The notes: a model not told the origin generated them from the sequence alone. Shown: positions 1-13,442, numbered from the stretch's first letter. The stretch is 64,000 nt of DNA from Sphingomonas naphthae (GCF_028607085.1 NZ_CP117411.1:620001-684000), one strand, 5' to 3'. Translations and numbers: made by a program.

Positions 1-1
1 G

Positions 2-316
2 GAGAAGATGCGCGACGGCCTCAACGCCGCCGACGCCGCGCTGGAGGCCGCCAAGCTGCGCCTGCGGCCGATCATCATGACGTCGTTCGCCTTCATCTTC
101 GGCGTGCTGCCGCTGGCGCTGTCGAGCGGGGCGGGGGCCGGCGGGCAGAATGCGATCGGCTGGGCGGTGGTGGGCGGAATGCTCTCCGCCACGGTGCTGG
201 CGATCTTCTTCGTGCCCCTGTTCTTCGTGCTGGTGAAGAAGCTGTTCCGGCAGGATCGCGCACCCGACCGCGAGCCCACGCCGCAAAGCCCGGCCGGGCA
301 GGAGGCGCTGGCATGA
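2..316 (+). CDS. RND efflux pump inner-membrane permease, C-terminal end (partial)
   Basis: This is the last 104 codons of a resistance-nodulation-division drug exporter of the AcrB/MexB type; the rest lies before the window. The visible part carries the conserved stretch around [20 protein letters not shown], where transmembrane helix 11 begins, then a second hydrophobic helix and a short charged cytoplasmic tail rich in Arg, Asp and Pro. In the family this inner-membrane subunit uses proton entry to drive substrates through a periplasmic adaptor and outer-membrane channel. The stop overlaps the start of the outer-membrane factor by four bases (ATGA), so the two are translationally coupled. 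Substrates cannot be inferred from this fragment. Confidence 0.93.
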   Translation, partial: EKMRDGLNAADAALEAAKLRLRPIIMTSFAFIFGVLPLALSSGAGAGGQNAIGWAVVGGMLSATVLAIFFVPLFFVLVKKLFRQDRAPDREPTPQSPAGQEALA

Positions 317-1731
317 TCCGCCGCAAGCTGGCCCTCGGCCTTGCCAGCGCCCTGGCACTCACCGCCTGTGACATGGCACCCAAATATGTGCGACCGGCGC
401 TGCCGGTGCCCTCCGCCGCGCCGCAGGGGCCGGCCTATGGCACCACCACGGGCGCGATGGCGACCGACACCGCCTGGGCCGACTTCTTCACCGACACCCG
501 CCTGCGCACGGTGATCCGCACCGCGCTCGACAACAATCGCGACTTGCGGATCGCGGTCGCCAATGTCGCGCAGGCGCGGTCGCAATATCGCGTCCAGCGC
601 GCCGACCTGCTGCCCGCCGTGGGAGCCACGGGGTCGGCGACCTACCAGAAGTCGCCGGTCGGCGCGGTCGGCGGCGGCGCGGTCGGTGGCGTTGCGGGAA
701 GCGGGCGGTTCGATGTCTATGCCGCCAATGTCGGCGTTTCCGCGTGGGAGATCGATCTGTTCGGCCGCGTCCGCAATCTGACGAAGGCGGCGCAGGAACA
801 ATATTTCGCGGCGCAGGAGAATCGTAACGCCGCCCAAACCGCGCTCATCGCCGAGATCGCCACGGCCTGGCTGACGATGGCGGCCGATCAGGAGCGCCTA
901 CGCATCGCCCGCGATACGCAGACCGCCTTCGGCCGCACGCTGGAATTGACCCGCGCCCGCTTCGATGCCGGCGTGTCGTCGGAACTGGAGGTGCGTCAGG
1001 CGCAGACCAGCTTCGATCAGGCGCGTTCCGACATCGCAGACGCCACCACCTTGGTCGCGCAGGATCAGAATGCGCTCAACCTGCTGGCGGGCACGACCTT
1101 GGGCGCCGATCTGCTTCCGTCGGAGCTGGGCGATGCGAAGGCGACGCTCGACAATCTGCCGGCCGATCTGTCGTCACAGGTGCTGCTGCGTCGCCCGGAC
1201 ATCGCGGCGGCCGAGCATCAGCTGATCGGCGCTAACGCCAATATCGGCGCGGCGCGCGCGGCCTTCTTCCCCAATATCTCGCTGACGGCGGCCTTCGGCA
1301 CGCTCAGCCTCGGCCTGTCGAACCTGTTCGCCAACGGCAGCGAAGCCTGGTCGGTCGCGCCCACCGCCACTTTGCCGCTGTTCGATTTCGGCAAGCGCAA
1401 GGGCAACCTCCGCTACGCCGAGGCGACCCGCGACGCGATGGTCGCCCAATATGAGAAAGCGGTGCAGACCGCCTTCCGCGAAGTCGCCGACGCGCTCGCC
1501 CGTCGCGGCACGATCGACGGACAGGTGGAAGCGCAGACCTCGTTGCGGAACAACGCGCGCGGCGCCTTCACCCTGTCCGAAGCGCGCTTCCAATCGGGCA
1601 TCGATCCGTTCCTGACGACGCTGGATTCGCAACGATCGCTCTATGCGGCGGAGCAAAGCCTTCTCGCGAGCCGATTGGCGCGGCAGGCGAACGCGATCGA
1701 ATTGTACCGGGCGCTGGGTGGTGGGTTATGA
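313..1731 (+). CDS. Efflux outer-membrane factor lipoprotein, NodT/OprM family
   Basis: A 472-residue outer-membrane channel of the TolC-like OMF family, partner of the RND pump just upstream. It starts with a lipoprotein signal peptide; the lipobox LALTAC puts the acylated cysteine at residue 19. It then shows the two repeated OEP halves typical of NodT proteins, with landmarks such as [11 protein letters not shown] near residue 145 and [10 protein letters not shown] near residue 355. Length is normal for the family. It presumably trimerises and forms the exit duct of the pump. The start overlaps the RND stop. An 18-base perfect palindrome (1763-1780) follows the stop and could be part of a terminator, although no T-run follows it. 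Confidence 0.95.
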   Translation: MIRRKLALGLASALALTACDMAPKYVRPALPVPSAAPQGPAYGTTTGAMATDTAWADFFTDTRLRTVIRTALDNNRDLRIAVANVAQARSQYRVQRADLLPAVGATGSATYQKSPVGAVGGGAVGGVAGSGRFDVYAANVGVSAWEIDLFGRVRNLTKAAQEQYFAAQENRNAAQTALIAEIATAWLTMAADQERLRIARDTQTAFGRTLELTRARFDAGVSSELEVRQAQTSFDQARSDIADATTLVAQDQNALNLLAGTTLGADLLPSELGDAKATLDNLPADLSSQVLLRRPDIAAAEHQLIGANANIGAARAAFFPNISLTAAFGTLSLGLSNLFANGSEAWSVAPTATLPLFDFGKRKGNLRYAEATRDAMVAQYEKAVQTAFREVADALARRGTIDGQVEAQTSLRNNARGAFTLSEARFQSGIDPFLTTLDSQRSLYAAEQSLLASRLARQANAIELYRALGGGL

Positions 1732-2011
1732 TTGCACAGGTTCATCCATAACCGCAGCGGAACGGCTGATCGATCAGCCGCCTCGCGAGCCCATGCGCTC
1801 GCGCCGCACAAGTCGAACAGCCGATTCACCTCTCGGTGCCGGGACCCGGTCTACCGGGAACCAGCGCTCGGCCGCGCGCCGGTCGACGATGCCCGATCGC
1901 GCGCGCATGCCGTCGGGCATATCCTCCCGCAGAGGGGCGTGCCATCGATGAACTTGTGTTTTGAAGCCAGCTACGAGCTGGACGCCTCTGGACGTATCCA
2001 GAGGCGGCAGA
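1732..2011. other. Intergenic region with palindromes, no gene recognised
   Basis: About 280 bases between the efflux operon and the tRNA contain no convincing coding sequence. Visible structure: an 18-base palindrome at 1763-1780 (CGGCTGATCGATCAGCCG), and two neighbouring perfect hairpins at 1967-1981 (6-bp stem) and 1983-2006 (10-bp stem) that lie directly 3-prime of the minus-strand tRNA gene. Confidence 0.6.
1967..2006 (-). terminator. Tandem hairpins downstream of tRNA-Leu, possible 3-prime processing or termination site
   Basis: Read on the minus strand, five bases after the tRNA CCA there is a 10-bp perfect stem (CGCCTCTGGA, loop of 4) and one base later a 6-bp stem (CCAGCT, loop of 3). 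No T-run follows, so a standard intrinsic terminator is not proven; RNase processing or factor-dependent termination are alternatives. Confidence 0.4.
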
Positions 2012-2098
<87 letters not shown>

Positions 2099-2114
2099 AG
2101 GTCGGGGAGCGGCG

Positions 2115-2144
2115 CGGATAGCGATGGGGTGGGCGGCTTGTCAA
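2115..2144 (-). promoter_or_regulatory. Sigma-70-type promoter of tRNA-Leu
   Basis: On the minus strand a perfect -35 TTGACA (2144-2139) is followed after an 18-base spacer by TATCCG (2120-2115). Transcription would start a few bases before the tRNA 5-prime end at 2098. It is the clearest sigma-70 promoter in the window. Confidence 0.7.
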
Positions 2145-2264
2145 CATGGGAAAGCGGAAAGCGACGAAGCGAGTGTAGCCCGTGGATCAGCCTTGGCTTG
2201 TCATCCCGCAGCCGCGAAGGCATGGCAGGGGCATGACGGGCTTCTCACGCAGGGTTTTTGCGGC

Positions 2265-3200
2265 ATGAACGATCTGGTTACGCTCTTCGGTGGTGGCGGC
2301 TTCCTCGGCCGCTATGTCGCGCAGGCTCTGCTGAAGGCCGGCGCGCGGGTGCGGATCGCCGAGCGCGATCCCTCGGGCGCCTATTTCCTGAAGCCGCTGG
2401 GCGGCCTCGGCCAGACGCAGTTCATGGCGGCGGACATCGCCAAGCCGGACAGCGTGCGCCGCGCCGTCGCGGGGGCGACCGCCGTGGTGAACCTCGTCGG
2501 GCTGCTGAAGGGCGACTTCCAGAAATATCATGTCGATGGCGCGCGCACCGTGGCCGAGGCGGCGGCCGCGGCCGGCGTTGGCGCGCTGGTGCAGGTGTCT
2601 GCGATCGGCGCCGACCCGGAAGGCGCCTCGGCCTATGCGCGCAGCAAGGGCGAGGGCGAGGCGGCGGTGAAGGCGGCCTTCCCCGGCGCCACGATCGTCC
2701 GCCCGTCGATCCTGTTCGGGCCGGAAGACGATTTCGTGAACAAGTTCGCCAAGATGATCCGCACCCTGCCGGTGGTGCCGGTGCTGGCGCCGGACACGAA
2801 ATTCCAGCCCGCATGGGTGGCGAACGTGGCCGACGCCATCGCGCAGGCGGCGCTGTCGCCCGACCGCTTCGGCGGCAAGACGTTCGAACTCGGCGGGCCG
2901 GACGTGCTGACGATGGCGGCGATCAATGCGGAGATCGCGGGCCATATCGGTGCCGCGCCGACCTTCATCCCGCTGTCCGAGATGATCGGTTGCGCGATGG
3001 CCTCGCTCACCGGCTGGCTGCCGGGCGCGCCGATTACGAAGGACCAGTGGCTGATGCTGTCGAAGGACAATGTCGTGGCGGCGGATGCCGACGGCTTCGC
3101 GGCGTTCGGCATCGATCCCGCGCCGTTGGCCGCCATCGCCCCGCGCTGGCTGGTGCAATATCGCCGCTCCGGCCGCTTCGGCCTGGTCGAAAAGGCATGA
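2265..3200 (+). CDS. NAD(P)-binding Rossmann protein, complex I NDUFA9 subunit family
   Basis: A 311-residue atypical short-chain dehydrogenase. The nucleotide-binding loop is G9-x2-G12-x2-G15 (LFGGGGFLGRYV). A YARSK motif gives the Tyr-x3-Lys pair, and RPSILFGPEDDF is typical of the NDUFA9-like branch. In mitochondria NDUFA9 is an accessory subunit of NADH:quinone oxidoreductase that binds NADPH; bacterial relatives are often annotated that way without proof of complex I membership. No nuo gene is nearby. I chose ATG 2265 because the Rossmann strand begins right after it; the frame is open further upstream, but that region overlaps the tRNA promoter. The stop overlaps uppP by four bases, so the genes are co-transcribed. 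Confidence 0.88.
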   Translation: MNDLVTLFGGGGFLGRYVAQALLKAGARVRIAERDPSGAYFLKPLGGLGQTQFMAADIAKPDSVRRAVAGATAVVNLVGLLKGDFQKYHVDGARTVAEAAAAAGVGALVQVSAIGADPEGASAYARSKGEGEAAVKAAFPGATIVRPSILFGPEDDFVNKFAKMIRTLPVVPVLAPDTKFQPAWVANVADAIAQAALSPDRFGGKTFELGGPDVLTMAAINAEIAGHIGAAPTFIPLSEMIGCAMASLTGWLPGAPITKDQWLMLSKDNVVAADADGFAAFGIDPAPLAAIAPRWLVQYRRSGRFGLVEKA

Positions 3201-4015
3201 GCGGGGCCGGCATCGTCGAGCCGATCCTCCTCGGCATCGTCGAGGGTCTCACCGAATTCCTGCCGGTCTCATCCACCGGCCACCTGATCCTCGCCAGCGC
3301 GCTGCTGGGCTATGAGGAGAAGCAGTGGGCGACGTTCAACATCATCATCCAGCTGGGCGCGATCCTGGCGGTGATCGTCTATTACTGGCGCACCTTCCTC
3401 GCGGTGTTCCTGGGGCTGGTGAAGCTGGAGCCGACATCGTGGCGGTTCCTGCGCAACATCCTGATCGCCTTCATGCCCGCCGTGGTGATCGGGCTGGCGG
3501 TGCATGATTATATCGAGGCGCTGCTGCTGCGGCCCGACGTGGTGGCGGTAGCGCTGGTGGTGGGCGGCATCGCCATCCTCGCGATCGAGCATTTCGTGCG
3601 GCGCGGGCATATCGTCGGCGTGGCCGAGGTGCCGGTGCTGCGGACGCTGGGCATCGGCTTCATGCAATGCCTGGCGATGATCCCCGGCGTCAGCCGATCG
3701 GGCGCGACCATCATGGGCGCGATGTGCATGGGGGTCGAGCGGCGCACGGCGGCCGAGTTCAGCTTCTTCCTCGCCGTCCCGACGATGCTGGGCGCGACTA
3801 CGCTGGAGGTCATCAAGAATCACGAGGCGATCCTCCATCCGACTGCCAGCAGCGTCGGCGTGGGGACGATCGCGATCGGCTTCGGCGTATCCTTCATCGT
3901 TGCGCTGGCGGTAATCCGGTTGTTCCTCGGCGTCGTCACCAAGCACGGCTTCGCGCCCTTCGCCTGGTATCGAATCACCGCCGGGGTGCTGGCCTTCTGC
4001 TGGCTCCAGCTGTAG
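3197..4015 (+). CDS. uppP: Undecaprenyl-diphosphate phosphatase (UppP/BacA)
   Basis: A 272-residue polytopic membrane enzyme that dephosphorylates undecaprenyl diphosphate, recycling the lipid carrier for peptidoglycan and other surface polymers; extra copies confer bacitracin resistance in other bacteria. The two signature motifs are present: EGLTEFLPVSSTGH (E16, E20, H29) and PGVSRSG (R167), which together line the active site. About eight hydrophobic helices and the total length fit the family. The start ATG overlaps the upstream stop (ATGA), giving a two-gene operon with the NDUFA9-like protein, an unexplained but clear pairing. Confidence 0.97.
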   Translation: MSGAGIVEPILLGIVEGLTEFLPVSSTGHLILASALLGYEEKQWATFNIIIQLGAILAVIVYYWRTFLAVFLGLVKLEPTSWRFLRNILIAFMPAVVIGLAVHDYIEALLLRPDVVAVALVVGGIAILAIEHFVRRGHIVGVAEVPVLRTLGIGFMQCLAMIPGVSRSGATIMGAMCMGVERRTAAEFSFFLAVPTMLGATTLEVIKNHEAILHPTASSVGVGTIAIGFGVSFIVALAVIRLFLGVVTKHGFAPFAWYRITAGVLAFCWLQL

Positions 4016-4048
4016 AAACGACCGGATCGGACCTTTATTATTTGAGAA

Positions 4049-4061
4049 TTGTTCGCAACAA
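4049..4061. promoter_or_regulatory. Small inverted repeat upstream of gltD
   Basis: TTGTT-CGC-AACAA lies in the most AT-rich part of the 161-base gap before gltD. It is a candidate operator or promoter-proximal element for the gltD-gltB cluster; no regulator is assigned. Confidence 0.25.
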
Positions 4062-4176
4062 AGCCGAAATGCCCGAAATCGCCGTCTGAATAAGGCAGCA
4101 TCGCTTACCTAAGTCCGGATTTCCGCGTGACTCGCTCGGCCGCCTATGAGAGTGGGGCGGCAGAGGGAGTGGCGCG

Positions 4177-5643
4177 ATGAGCAACAATGTCATGCTGTCG
4201 TTCGTGAAGCTGGGTCAGGAATATCCGGAGAAGCGCGCGGCGGCCGAACGGGCCGAGGATTTCGCGGAGATCGCGAACCGCTATGCCGCGCCCGATGCCG
4301 AGGCGCAGGCCTCGCGCTGCTCGCAATGCGGCGTGCCCTATTGCTCGACGCATTGCCCGCTCCACAACCATATCCCCGATTGGCTGCGCCTCACCGCCGA
4401 GGGGCGGCTGCGCGAAGCCTATGAGCTGAGCAACGCCACCTCGACCATGCCCGAGATCTGCGGCCGCATCTGCCCGCAGGACCGGCTGTGCGAGGGTAAT
4501 TGCGTCATCGAATTCTCCGGCCATGGCGCGGTGACGATCGGCTCGGTCGAGAAGTACATCACCGACACGGCCTGGGCCGAGGGCTGGGTCGAGCCGGTCG
4601 CGGTCGGCCCCGATCGCGGCCAGTCGGTCGGCATCATCGGCGCCGGGCCGGCGGGGCTGACGACGGCCGAACTGCTGCGCGCGCGCGGTTACGAGGTGCA
4701 TGTCTACGATCGCTACGATCGCATGGGCGGGCTGCTGACCTACGGCATCCCCGGCTTCAAGCTGGAGAAGCCGATCGTCGAGCGGCGGGTGAAGCGGCTC
4801 GAGGAGGCCGGCATCATCTTCCACCACAGCTTCGAGGTCGGCCGCGACGCGACCCTGGAGGAATTGCGCCGCCACCATGACGCGGTGCTGATCGCGACCG
4901 GCGTGTACAAGACGCGCGGGCTGAAGGCACCGGGCGTCGGCACGGGCGGCGTGGTCGAGGCGCTCGACTATCTCACCGCCTCCAACCGCAAGGGCTTCGG
5001 CGATGCGGTGCCGGCCTATGACGATGGCAGCCTCAACGCGGCGGGCAAGAATGTCGTGGTCGTCGGTGGCGGCGACACGGCGATGGATTGCGTCCGCACC
5101 GCGATCCGCCAGGGCGCGACGTCGGTGCGCTGCCTCTACCGCCGCGACCGGGCGAACATGCCCGGGTCGCAGCGCGAGGTGAAGAATGCTGAGGAGGAAG
5201 GCGTCGAGTTCGTCTGGCTCGCCGGCCCGCATGCCTTCCACGGCGACGAGACGGTGACGGGCGTGCAGGTCGCCAAGATGCGGCTGGGCGAGCCCGACGC
5301 CTCGGGCCGCCGCGCGCCGGAGCCCGATCCGGGCGCCGATTACCGGATCGATGCCGATCTGGTCATCAAGGCGCTGGGCTTCGATGCCGAGGATCTGCCC
5401 AAGCTGTTCGAGGCGCCGGAGCTTTCGGTGACGCGCTGGGGCACGATCCGGGTCGATCACCGCACGATGCAGACCAGCCTGGAAGGCGTGTTCGCCGCCG
5501 GTGACATCGTGCGTGGCGCGAGCCTCGTGGTATGGGCGATCCGCGACGGGCGCGACGTCGCCGAGCGGATGCACCTGTTCCTGCGCGACAAGGCGAAGGC
5601 GGCCGCCGCCGCCGGGGCCGCGCGCGGGGCGGTCGCCGCTTAA
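4177..5643 (+). CDS. gltD: Glutamate synthase [NADPH] small subunit (GltD)
   Basis: A 488-residue FAD/NADPH subunit of glutamate synthase, passing electrons from NADPH to the large subunit, which makes two glutamates from glutamine and 2-oxoglutarate. Two N-terminal cysteine clusters for 4Fe-4S centres are visible: C48, C51, C56, C60 and C95, C99, C105, C109. The FAD loop is GAGPAG at 155-160, and the NADPH Rossmann motif VVVGGGDTAMD lies near 290. A GGGAG ribosome-binding site sits eight bases before ATG 4177. Unusually, gltB does not follow directly: four other genes lie between (5728-7711), though the tight spacing suggests one transcript. Confidence 0.97.
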   Translation: MSNNVMLSFVKLGQEYPEKRAAAERAEDFAEIANRYAAPDAEAQASRCSQCGVPYCSTHCPLHNHIPDWLRLTAEGRLREAYELSNATSTMPEICGRICPQDRLCEGNCVIEFSGHGAVTIGSVEKYITDTAWAEGWVEPVAVGPDRGQSVGIIGAGPAGLTTAELLRARGYEVHVYDRYDRMGGLLTYGIPGFKLEKPIVERRVKRLEEAGIIFHHSFEVGRDATLEELRRHHDAVLIATGVYKTRGLKAPGVGTGGVVEALDYLTASNRKGFGDAVPAYDDGSLNAAGKNVVVVGGGDTAMDCVRTAIRQGATSVRCLYRRDRANMPGSQREVKNAEEEGVEFVWLAGPHAFHGDETVTGVQVAKMRLGEPDASGRRAPEPDPGADYRIDADLVIKALGFDAEDLPKLFEAPELSVTRWGTIRVDHRTMQTSLEGVFAAGDIVRGASLVVWAIRDGRDVAERMHLFLRDKAKAAAAAGAARGAVAA

Positions 5644-5727
5644 GGTCGGGTTCGGCCGCGCCGGGGTCGGTGCGGCGGGAAGGGTGGGCCGCATCGGGCG
5701 GCCCGAGGCTCCGGGGGGAGTTGGATC

Positions 5728-6198
5728 ATGCTTGCCATGTTGCTTGCGTCCGCGATTGCCACGGTTCCGCCGGTCACGGCGCGCGCCGTCACGTCGGTCT
5801 CGCTGCCCGCCGATCCGGCGGCCGAGATCGCCCATGCGCTCACCCCGCGCGAGAATCTGCGCGCGATGATCCTGATGACGCTCGATCGCGGCGGCGCGCA
5901 GGCGCCGCTCGCCGCCAGGGTGGGCGAGCCGCGCGCCGATGCGCTGCTGTCCGACGCGGCCGAGAACAGCGCCTATGCCCATGCCGACCAGTGGGAGCGG
6001 GAACTGGCGGCCGCCTATCGCGAGGCGCTGACCCCCGCCGAACTGGCCGGCGCGCTGACGGCGGTGCGGGCGCAGCGGATGGAGGCGCTGGCGGCGCTCG
6101 GCCCGAAGGTCGGCCCCGCCTTCTTTCGCCGCGCCGCGCCTCTGCTGAACGCCGCCACCGCAGAAGCGCAGCGCGCGGCGGCGGCGCGGGTGGAGTAA
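5728..6198 (+). CDS. Predicted exported protein of unknown function
   Basis: A 156-residue protein with a hydrophobic N-terminal segment (MLAMLLASAIATVPPVTARA) that looks like a signal peptide. The rest is Ala- and Arg-rich and probably helical. The segment LTPAELAGALTAVRAQR near residue 95 resembles the C-terminal helix pair of DUF2059 proteins, and the next gene is a clearer DUF2059 member, so it may be a diverged relative. It has a strong ribosome-binding site (GGGGGGAG) and lies 84 bases after gltD and four bases before the next gene. I do not assign a function. Confidence 0.7.
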   Translation: MLAMLLASAIATVPPVTARAVTSVSLPADPAAEIAHALTPRENLRAMILMTLDRGGAQAPLAARVGEPRADALLSDAAENSAYAHADQWERELAAAYREALTPAELAGALTAVRAQRMEALAALGPKVGPAFFRRAAPLLNAATAEAQRAAAARVE

Positions 6199-6202
6199 GA
6201 GT

Positions 6203-6931
6203 ATGACGATGAAGTCCATCGCCCTGGCGCTGATCCTCGCGCTCGGCGCGCCGGCGGCGGTTTCGGCGCAGGCCCCGGCTGCGGCTGTCTCGACGGCATC
6301 ACCCGCGCGACAGGCGCTGGCGGTGAAGGTCGTGGCGAAGCTGATGCCGGACGGCACCTATCGCCGGATGATGAGCGGCACGATGGACAAGCTGATGGAT
6401 TTGATGGTCGGCCAGATGACCGACATGCCGCTGCGTGATCTGGCGGCGATCGGCGGGGTGCCGGCGGATCGGCTCCAGAGCGTCGGCCCCGGCACGATGA
6501 AGCAGATGATGGGTCTGCTCGATCCCGCGTTCGACGAGCGGATGCGGCGGACGATGAAGGTGACGATGGATCAGATGATCGGCGTGATGTCCGGCTTCGA
6601 GCCGCGCCTGCGCAACGGTCTGGCGCGCGCTTATGCCGGGCGGTTCAGTGAGGCGCAGCTTACCGAACTGGACCGTTTCTTCGCGACGCCGACCGGCAGC
6701 GCTTATGCCAGCCAGGCGATGGCGATCATGGCCGATCCGGCGGTGGTCGAGACGATGCAGGGGCTGATGCCGGAACTGATGCAGGCGATGCCCGGCATCG
6801 GCCAGAAGGTGCAGGCCGCGACCGCCGATCTGCCCAAGCCGAAGAAGCCGAGCGAAATGACCGACGCCGAGAAGGCAAAGCTCAAGAGCCTGTTCGACGC
6901 CGCGCCGGCATCCGGTCGGCCGGCGGAATAA
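6203..6931 (+). CDS. DUF2059-type exported protein
   Basis: A 242-residue protein with a Sec signal peptide (hydrophobic to about residue 20, cleavage after VSAQA). It is rich in methionine and contains the DUF2059-like hallmark: a helix, then FSEAQLTELDRFFATPTGSA (about residues 150-169), matching the family pattern of a helix followed by Phe-x2-Pro/Thr-x-Gly. The tail is Lys/Pro-rich (LPKPKKPSEMTDAEK). DUF2059 proteins are periplasmic or secreted and poorly understood. It lies four bases after the preceding exported protein and ten bases before the MNT antitoxin gene, inside the glt cluster. Confidence 0.75.
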   Translation: MTMKSIALALILALGAPAAVSAQAPAAAVSTASPARQALAVKVVAKLMPDGTYRRMMSGTMDKLMDLMVGQMTDMPLRDLAAIGGVPADRLQSVGPGTMKQMMGLLDPAFDERMRRTMKVTMDQMIGVMSGFEPRLRNGLARAYAGRFSEAQLTELDRFFATPTGSAYASQAMAIMADPAVVETMQGLMPELMQAMPGIGQKVQAATADLPKPKKPSEMTDAEKAKLKSLFDAAPASGRPAE

Positions 6932-6941
6932 GGACGGACCG

Positions 6942-7238
6942 ATGCGCCTGACCGAACAGGAGATCGCCGCGATCAAGGGGGCCGCCGCCGAGGCGTTCGG
7001 CCCCGATGCGGTCGTGCGCTTGTTCGGCAGCCGGGTGGATGACGCGCTGCGGGGCGGGGATATCGACCTGCACGTCGAGGTGGATGATCTTGCGCGGGCC
7101 CGGTCTCGTCAGGTCGCCTTTCGGCGGCAGCTGTGGCGCGATCTTGATCTGTTGGACATCGACGTGGTCGTCATGTCGCGGGGCGCCGTCCCGCGCTGGA
7201 TCGACGATGCGGCGCTCCGCTCGGGCCTCGTGCTGTGA
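6942..7238 (+). CDS. MNT-domain nucleotidyltransferase, probable MntA-type antitoxin
   Basis: A 98-residue minimal nucleotidyltransferase. The active-site signature is G29-S30, nine residues, then D40-I-D42 (GSRVDDALRGGDIDL), with a third acidic position at D71 or D73 (LLDIDVVV). In characterised MntA/HepT systems this enzyme silences its HEPN partner by adding AMP to a tyrosine. It overlaps the HEPN gene by four bases (GTGA), the standard architecture of such pairs. The surprising point is the place: within the gltD-gltB cluster. The alternative is a stand-alone nucleotidyltransferase of unknown target, but the paired gene argues against this. Confidence 0.88.
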   Translation: MRLTEQEIAAIKGAAAEAFGPDAVVRLFGSRVDDALRGGDIDLHVEVDDLARARSRQVAFRRQLWRDLDLLDIDVVVMSRGAVPRWIDDAALRSGLVL

Positions 7239-7707
7239 GCCCCGAGGAATATCAGCGCGCGGTCGTCGAAGCGATCGGAGGGTGCCACCAGCTTGTGGGG
7301 CAGATCGAGGCATCCCGTGCCCGGCTCCAGGCCCTCGCGCCGTTTACCGGCGAGACGCTGACTGCCCTCGACGCGGACGAGTGGGATGGCGTCTATGCCT
7401 TCCAGATGAAATTCCTGCTCCTTCAGGATCTGGCATCCCGGCGGCTGCTTCGCGGCTTTCTGGCTTTGTCCGGTGAGGATCCGCGCAACTTCTCGATGCG
7501 TCAGGCGATCGAGCGGGCCGCGCAGCTCGGCGGCCTCGCCAGCGCAGAGGAGTGGATGGACCTCCTCATCGTCCGCAACATGCTCGCACATGATTATCCC
7601 GTCGATCTCGATGCCTTCGCCGACTGGCTGAGCCAGGCCTGGGACCGGCTCGATACCTTGATTCTCAACGTGAAAACCCTGATCGCTGCTCTGAAGGGCC
7701 TGCTGCC

Positions 7708-7711
<4 letters not shown>
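7235..7711 (+). CDS. HEPN-domain protein, probable HepT-type ribonuclease toxin
   Basis: A 158-residue, all-helical protein of the HI0074/HEPN type. The catalytic motif R-x4-H-x-Y is intact: R114, H119 and Y121 in RNMLAHDY. In HepT proteins R and H form the RNase site and the tyrosine is the residue AMPylated by MntA. The start is GTG 7235, overlapping the MNT stop. The stop overlaps the ATG of gltB (7708-7711), so translation of the glutamate synthase large subunit is probably coupled to this gene. A role as nucleotidyltransferase substrate-binding subunit is the older description of the same fold. Confidence 0.86.
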
Positions 7712-12237
<4,526 letters not shown>

Positions 12238-12383
12238 TTCCGACGCGGCTTGCGGAGGCAACATAAATTATGCTGCGACCGCAATAACATCCGATTCGGA
12301 TAGGCCGGCCCTCAATCCCTTGAATAGCGCCGCGATGCGCCCTCTTATGCTGTCTCGGCTCGGGGGCAGATAACGGGGCCAAT

Positions 12384-12914
12384 ATGGGTGAATCAGGGTA
12401 TACCACGCGCTGGCAGATCGACAGGTTGCTTTCGCGATTGCCGTTGGAAGATACCGAACGGGCGACGATCGATCGCCTGCTCGAAGGGGCCACCAGCCGC
12501 TTCGAGATGGCGCCGAAGGCGGGGCAGCCGGTAACGGTGTCCGCCCTCGGACGCGATCTCTACAAGGTGAGCCGGCGGTTCGAGCAGCTCGTCGGGGCGC
12601 ACATGGCGGCGAACCCGGTGTGGAACATGATGCTCGACCTGCTCGTCGCCGAGGAGGATGGCACGCGGGTGAGCGTCACGAGCCTCTGCATCGCCAGCGG
12701 CGAGCCGACGACGAGCGCGCTGCGCCACATCAGCCAGCTCGAACGGCTCGGCTGGGTGACGCGGGTGGCGGACGACACCGATCACCGGCGATCGTGGGTT
12801 TCGCTGACCGGGGAGGCGGCCGACAAGATGCGGCGTACCCTGGCGGACATCTACAATGCCGGGACGCGCGGCGAGGCGCTGCGGTGGGAGCCGAGGGCCG
12901 TGGGGCGGGATTAG
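12384..12914 (+). CDS. MarR-type winged-helix transcriptional regulator
   Basis: A 176-residue protein whose central part (about 70-155) is a winged helix: ASGEPTTSALRHISQLERLG is the recognition-helix region, followed by the wing VADDTDHRRSWVSLT, a standard MarR pattern. The first 65 residues are predicted helical and unusual for MarR, possibly a dimerisation extension. It lies alone between gltB and the rpoB leader in the same direction, with 146 bases upstream. Ligand and targets are unknown. The ribosome-binding site is weak, but the ATG precedes the first conserved helix sensibly. Confidence 0.8.
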   Translation: MGESGYTTRWQIDRLLSRLPLEDTERATIDRLLEGATSRFEMAPKAGQPVTVSALGRDLYKVSRRFEQLVGAHMAANPVWNMMLDLLVAEEDGTRVSVTSLCIASGEPTTSALRHISQLERLGWVTRVADDTDHRRSWVSLTGEAADKMRRTLADIYNAGTRGEALRWEPRAVGRD

Positions 12915-13122
12915 CCTTCCGTATATCCGGTGGGCTCGGGTCCGGTAGGGTCAGACTGGATTCGATTGGGCTGGCGTGATGCTGTGGACCTCGTCGGGCG
13001 GTGGCGTCGGGCGGCCAGGGTTTTTCGCAAGTGCCGAAAATCGGATCGTCGCCCCGGCGCAGGCCGGGGTCGCCTTCGTCTTGAGGTGCGGACATTCCGC
13101 TATAATCCGCCATTGCGCGTAC

Positions 13123-13193
13123 AGCGAAGCAATCCAGCCTCTCGATCGGACGCGAGGTCCCAACTGGATCGCGTCGCTGCGCTCGCGATGACG
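13123..13193. repeat. Dispersed intergenic inverted repeat (GAAGCAATCCAG type)
   Basis: The left arm AGCGAAGCAATCCAG (13123-13137) and right arm CTGGATCGCGTCGCT (13164-13178) form an imperfect stem, followed by the stretch GCGCTCGCGATGACGA. This sequence style recurs between genes in many alphaproteobacteria. Only one copy lies in the window. Confidence 0.55.
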
Positions 13194-13242
13194 ATTTGAG
13201 GATGGGGTTCCACCAACCCCTTCCCATCTCCGATCCGGCCGC

Positions 13243-13248
13243 TATATA
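13243..13248 (+). promoter_or_regulatory. Candidate -10 box for rpoBC
   Basis: TATATA at the end of the repeat-containing region, about 250 bases before rpoB, is the best promoter-like element seen. No good -35 box stands 16-18 bases upstream, so this is tentative. Confidence 0.25.
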
Positions 13249-13386
13249 GGCCCCTCACGATTTTTTCGGCCACGAGTCCCCGTTCGCGCGGGCGTGTCCG
13301 CCTTGGTGTCCTCCGAGACACGGTCCGCCTGGCTCGCGGATCGCGACGGATGGGGGGAATTTCCGGGGTTCTACCAGAGGCTGCAG

Positions 13387-13419
13387 TGCGGATCCGACGG
13401 CCCGGACCCGCACTTTTTT
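13387..13419 (+). terminator. rpoB: Terminator-like hairpin in the rpoB leader, candidate attenuator
   Basis: TGCGGATCCG pairs with CGGACCCGCA (9 of 10 bp) around a 6-base loop, followed by C and six Ts (13414-13419). This is a complete intrinsic terminator 78 bases before the rpoB start and inside its probable transcript. It could end readthrough from upstream or act as an attenuator. Confidence 0.65.
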
Positions 13420-13420
13420 G

Positions 13421-13442
13421 CGTGGATGGCCCCCCATCCACG
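13421..13442 (+). promoter_or_regulatory. rpoB: Second leader hairpin before rpoB
   Basis: A perfect 9-bp stem CGTGGATGG/CCATCCACG with a CCCC loop directly follows the T-run of the terminator-like hairpin and ends 54 bases before the rpoB ATG. It may stabilise the mRNA end or take part in alternative folding. Confidence 0.5.

Noticed and set aside
4144-6357. 737-codon open frame opposite gltD and the exported-protein genes
   Set aside because: Same GC artefact; no recognisable motif, and it crosses several genuine plus-strand genes.
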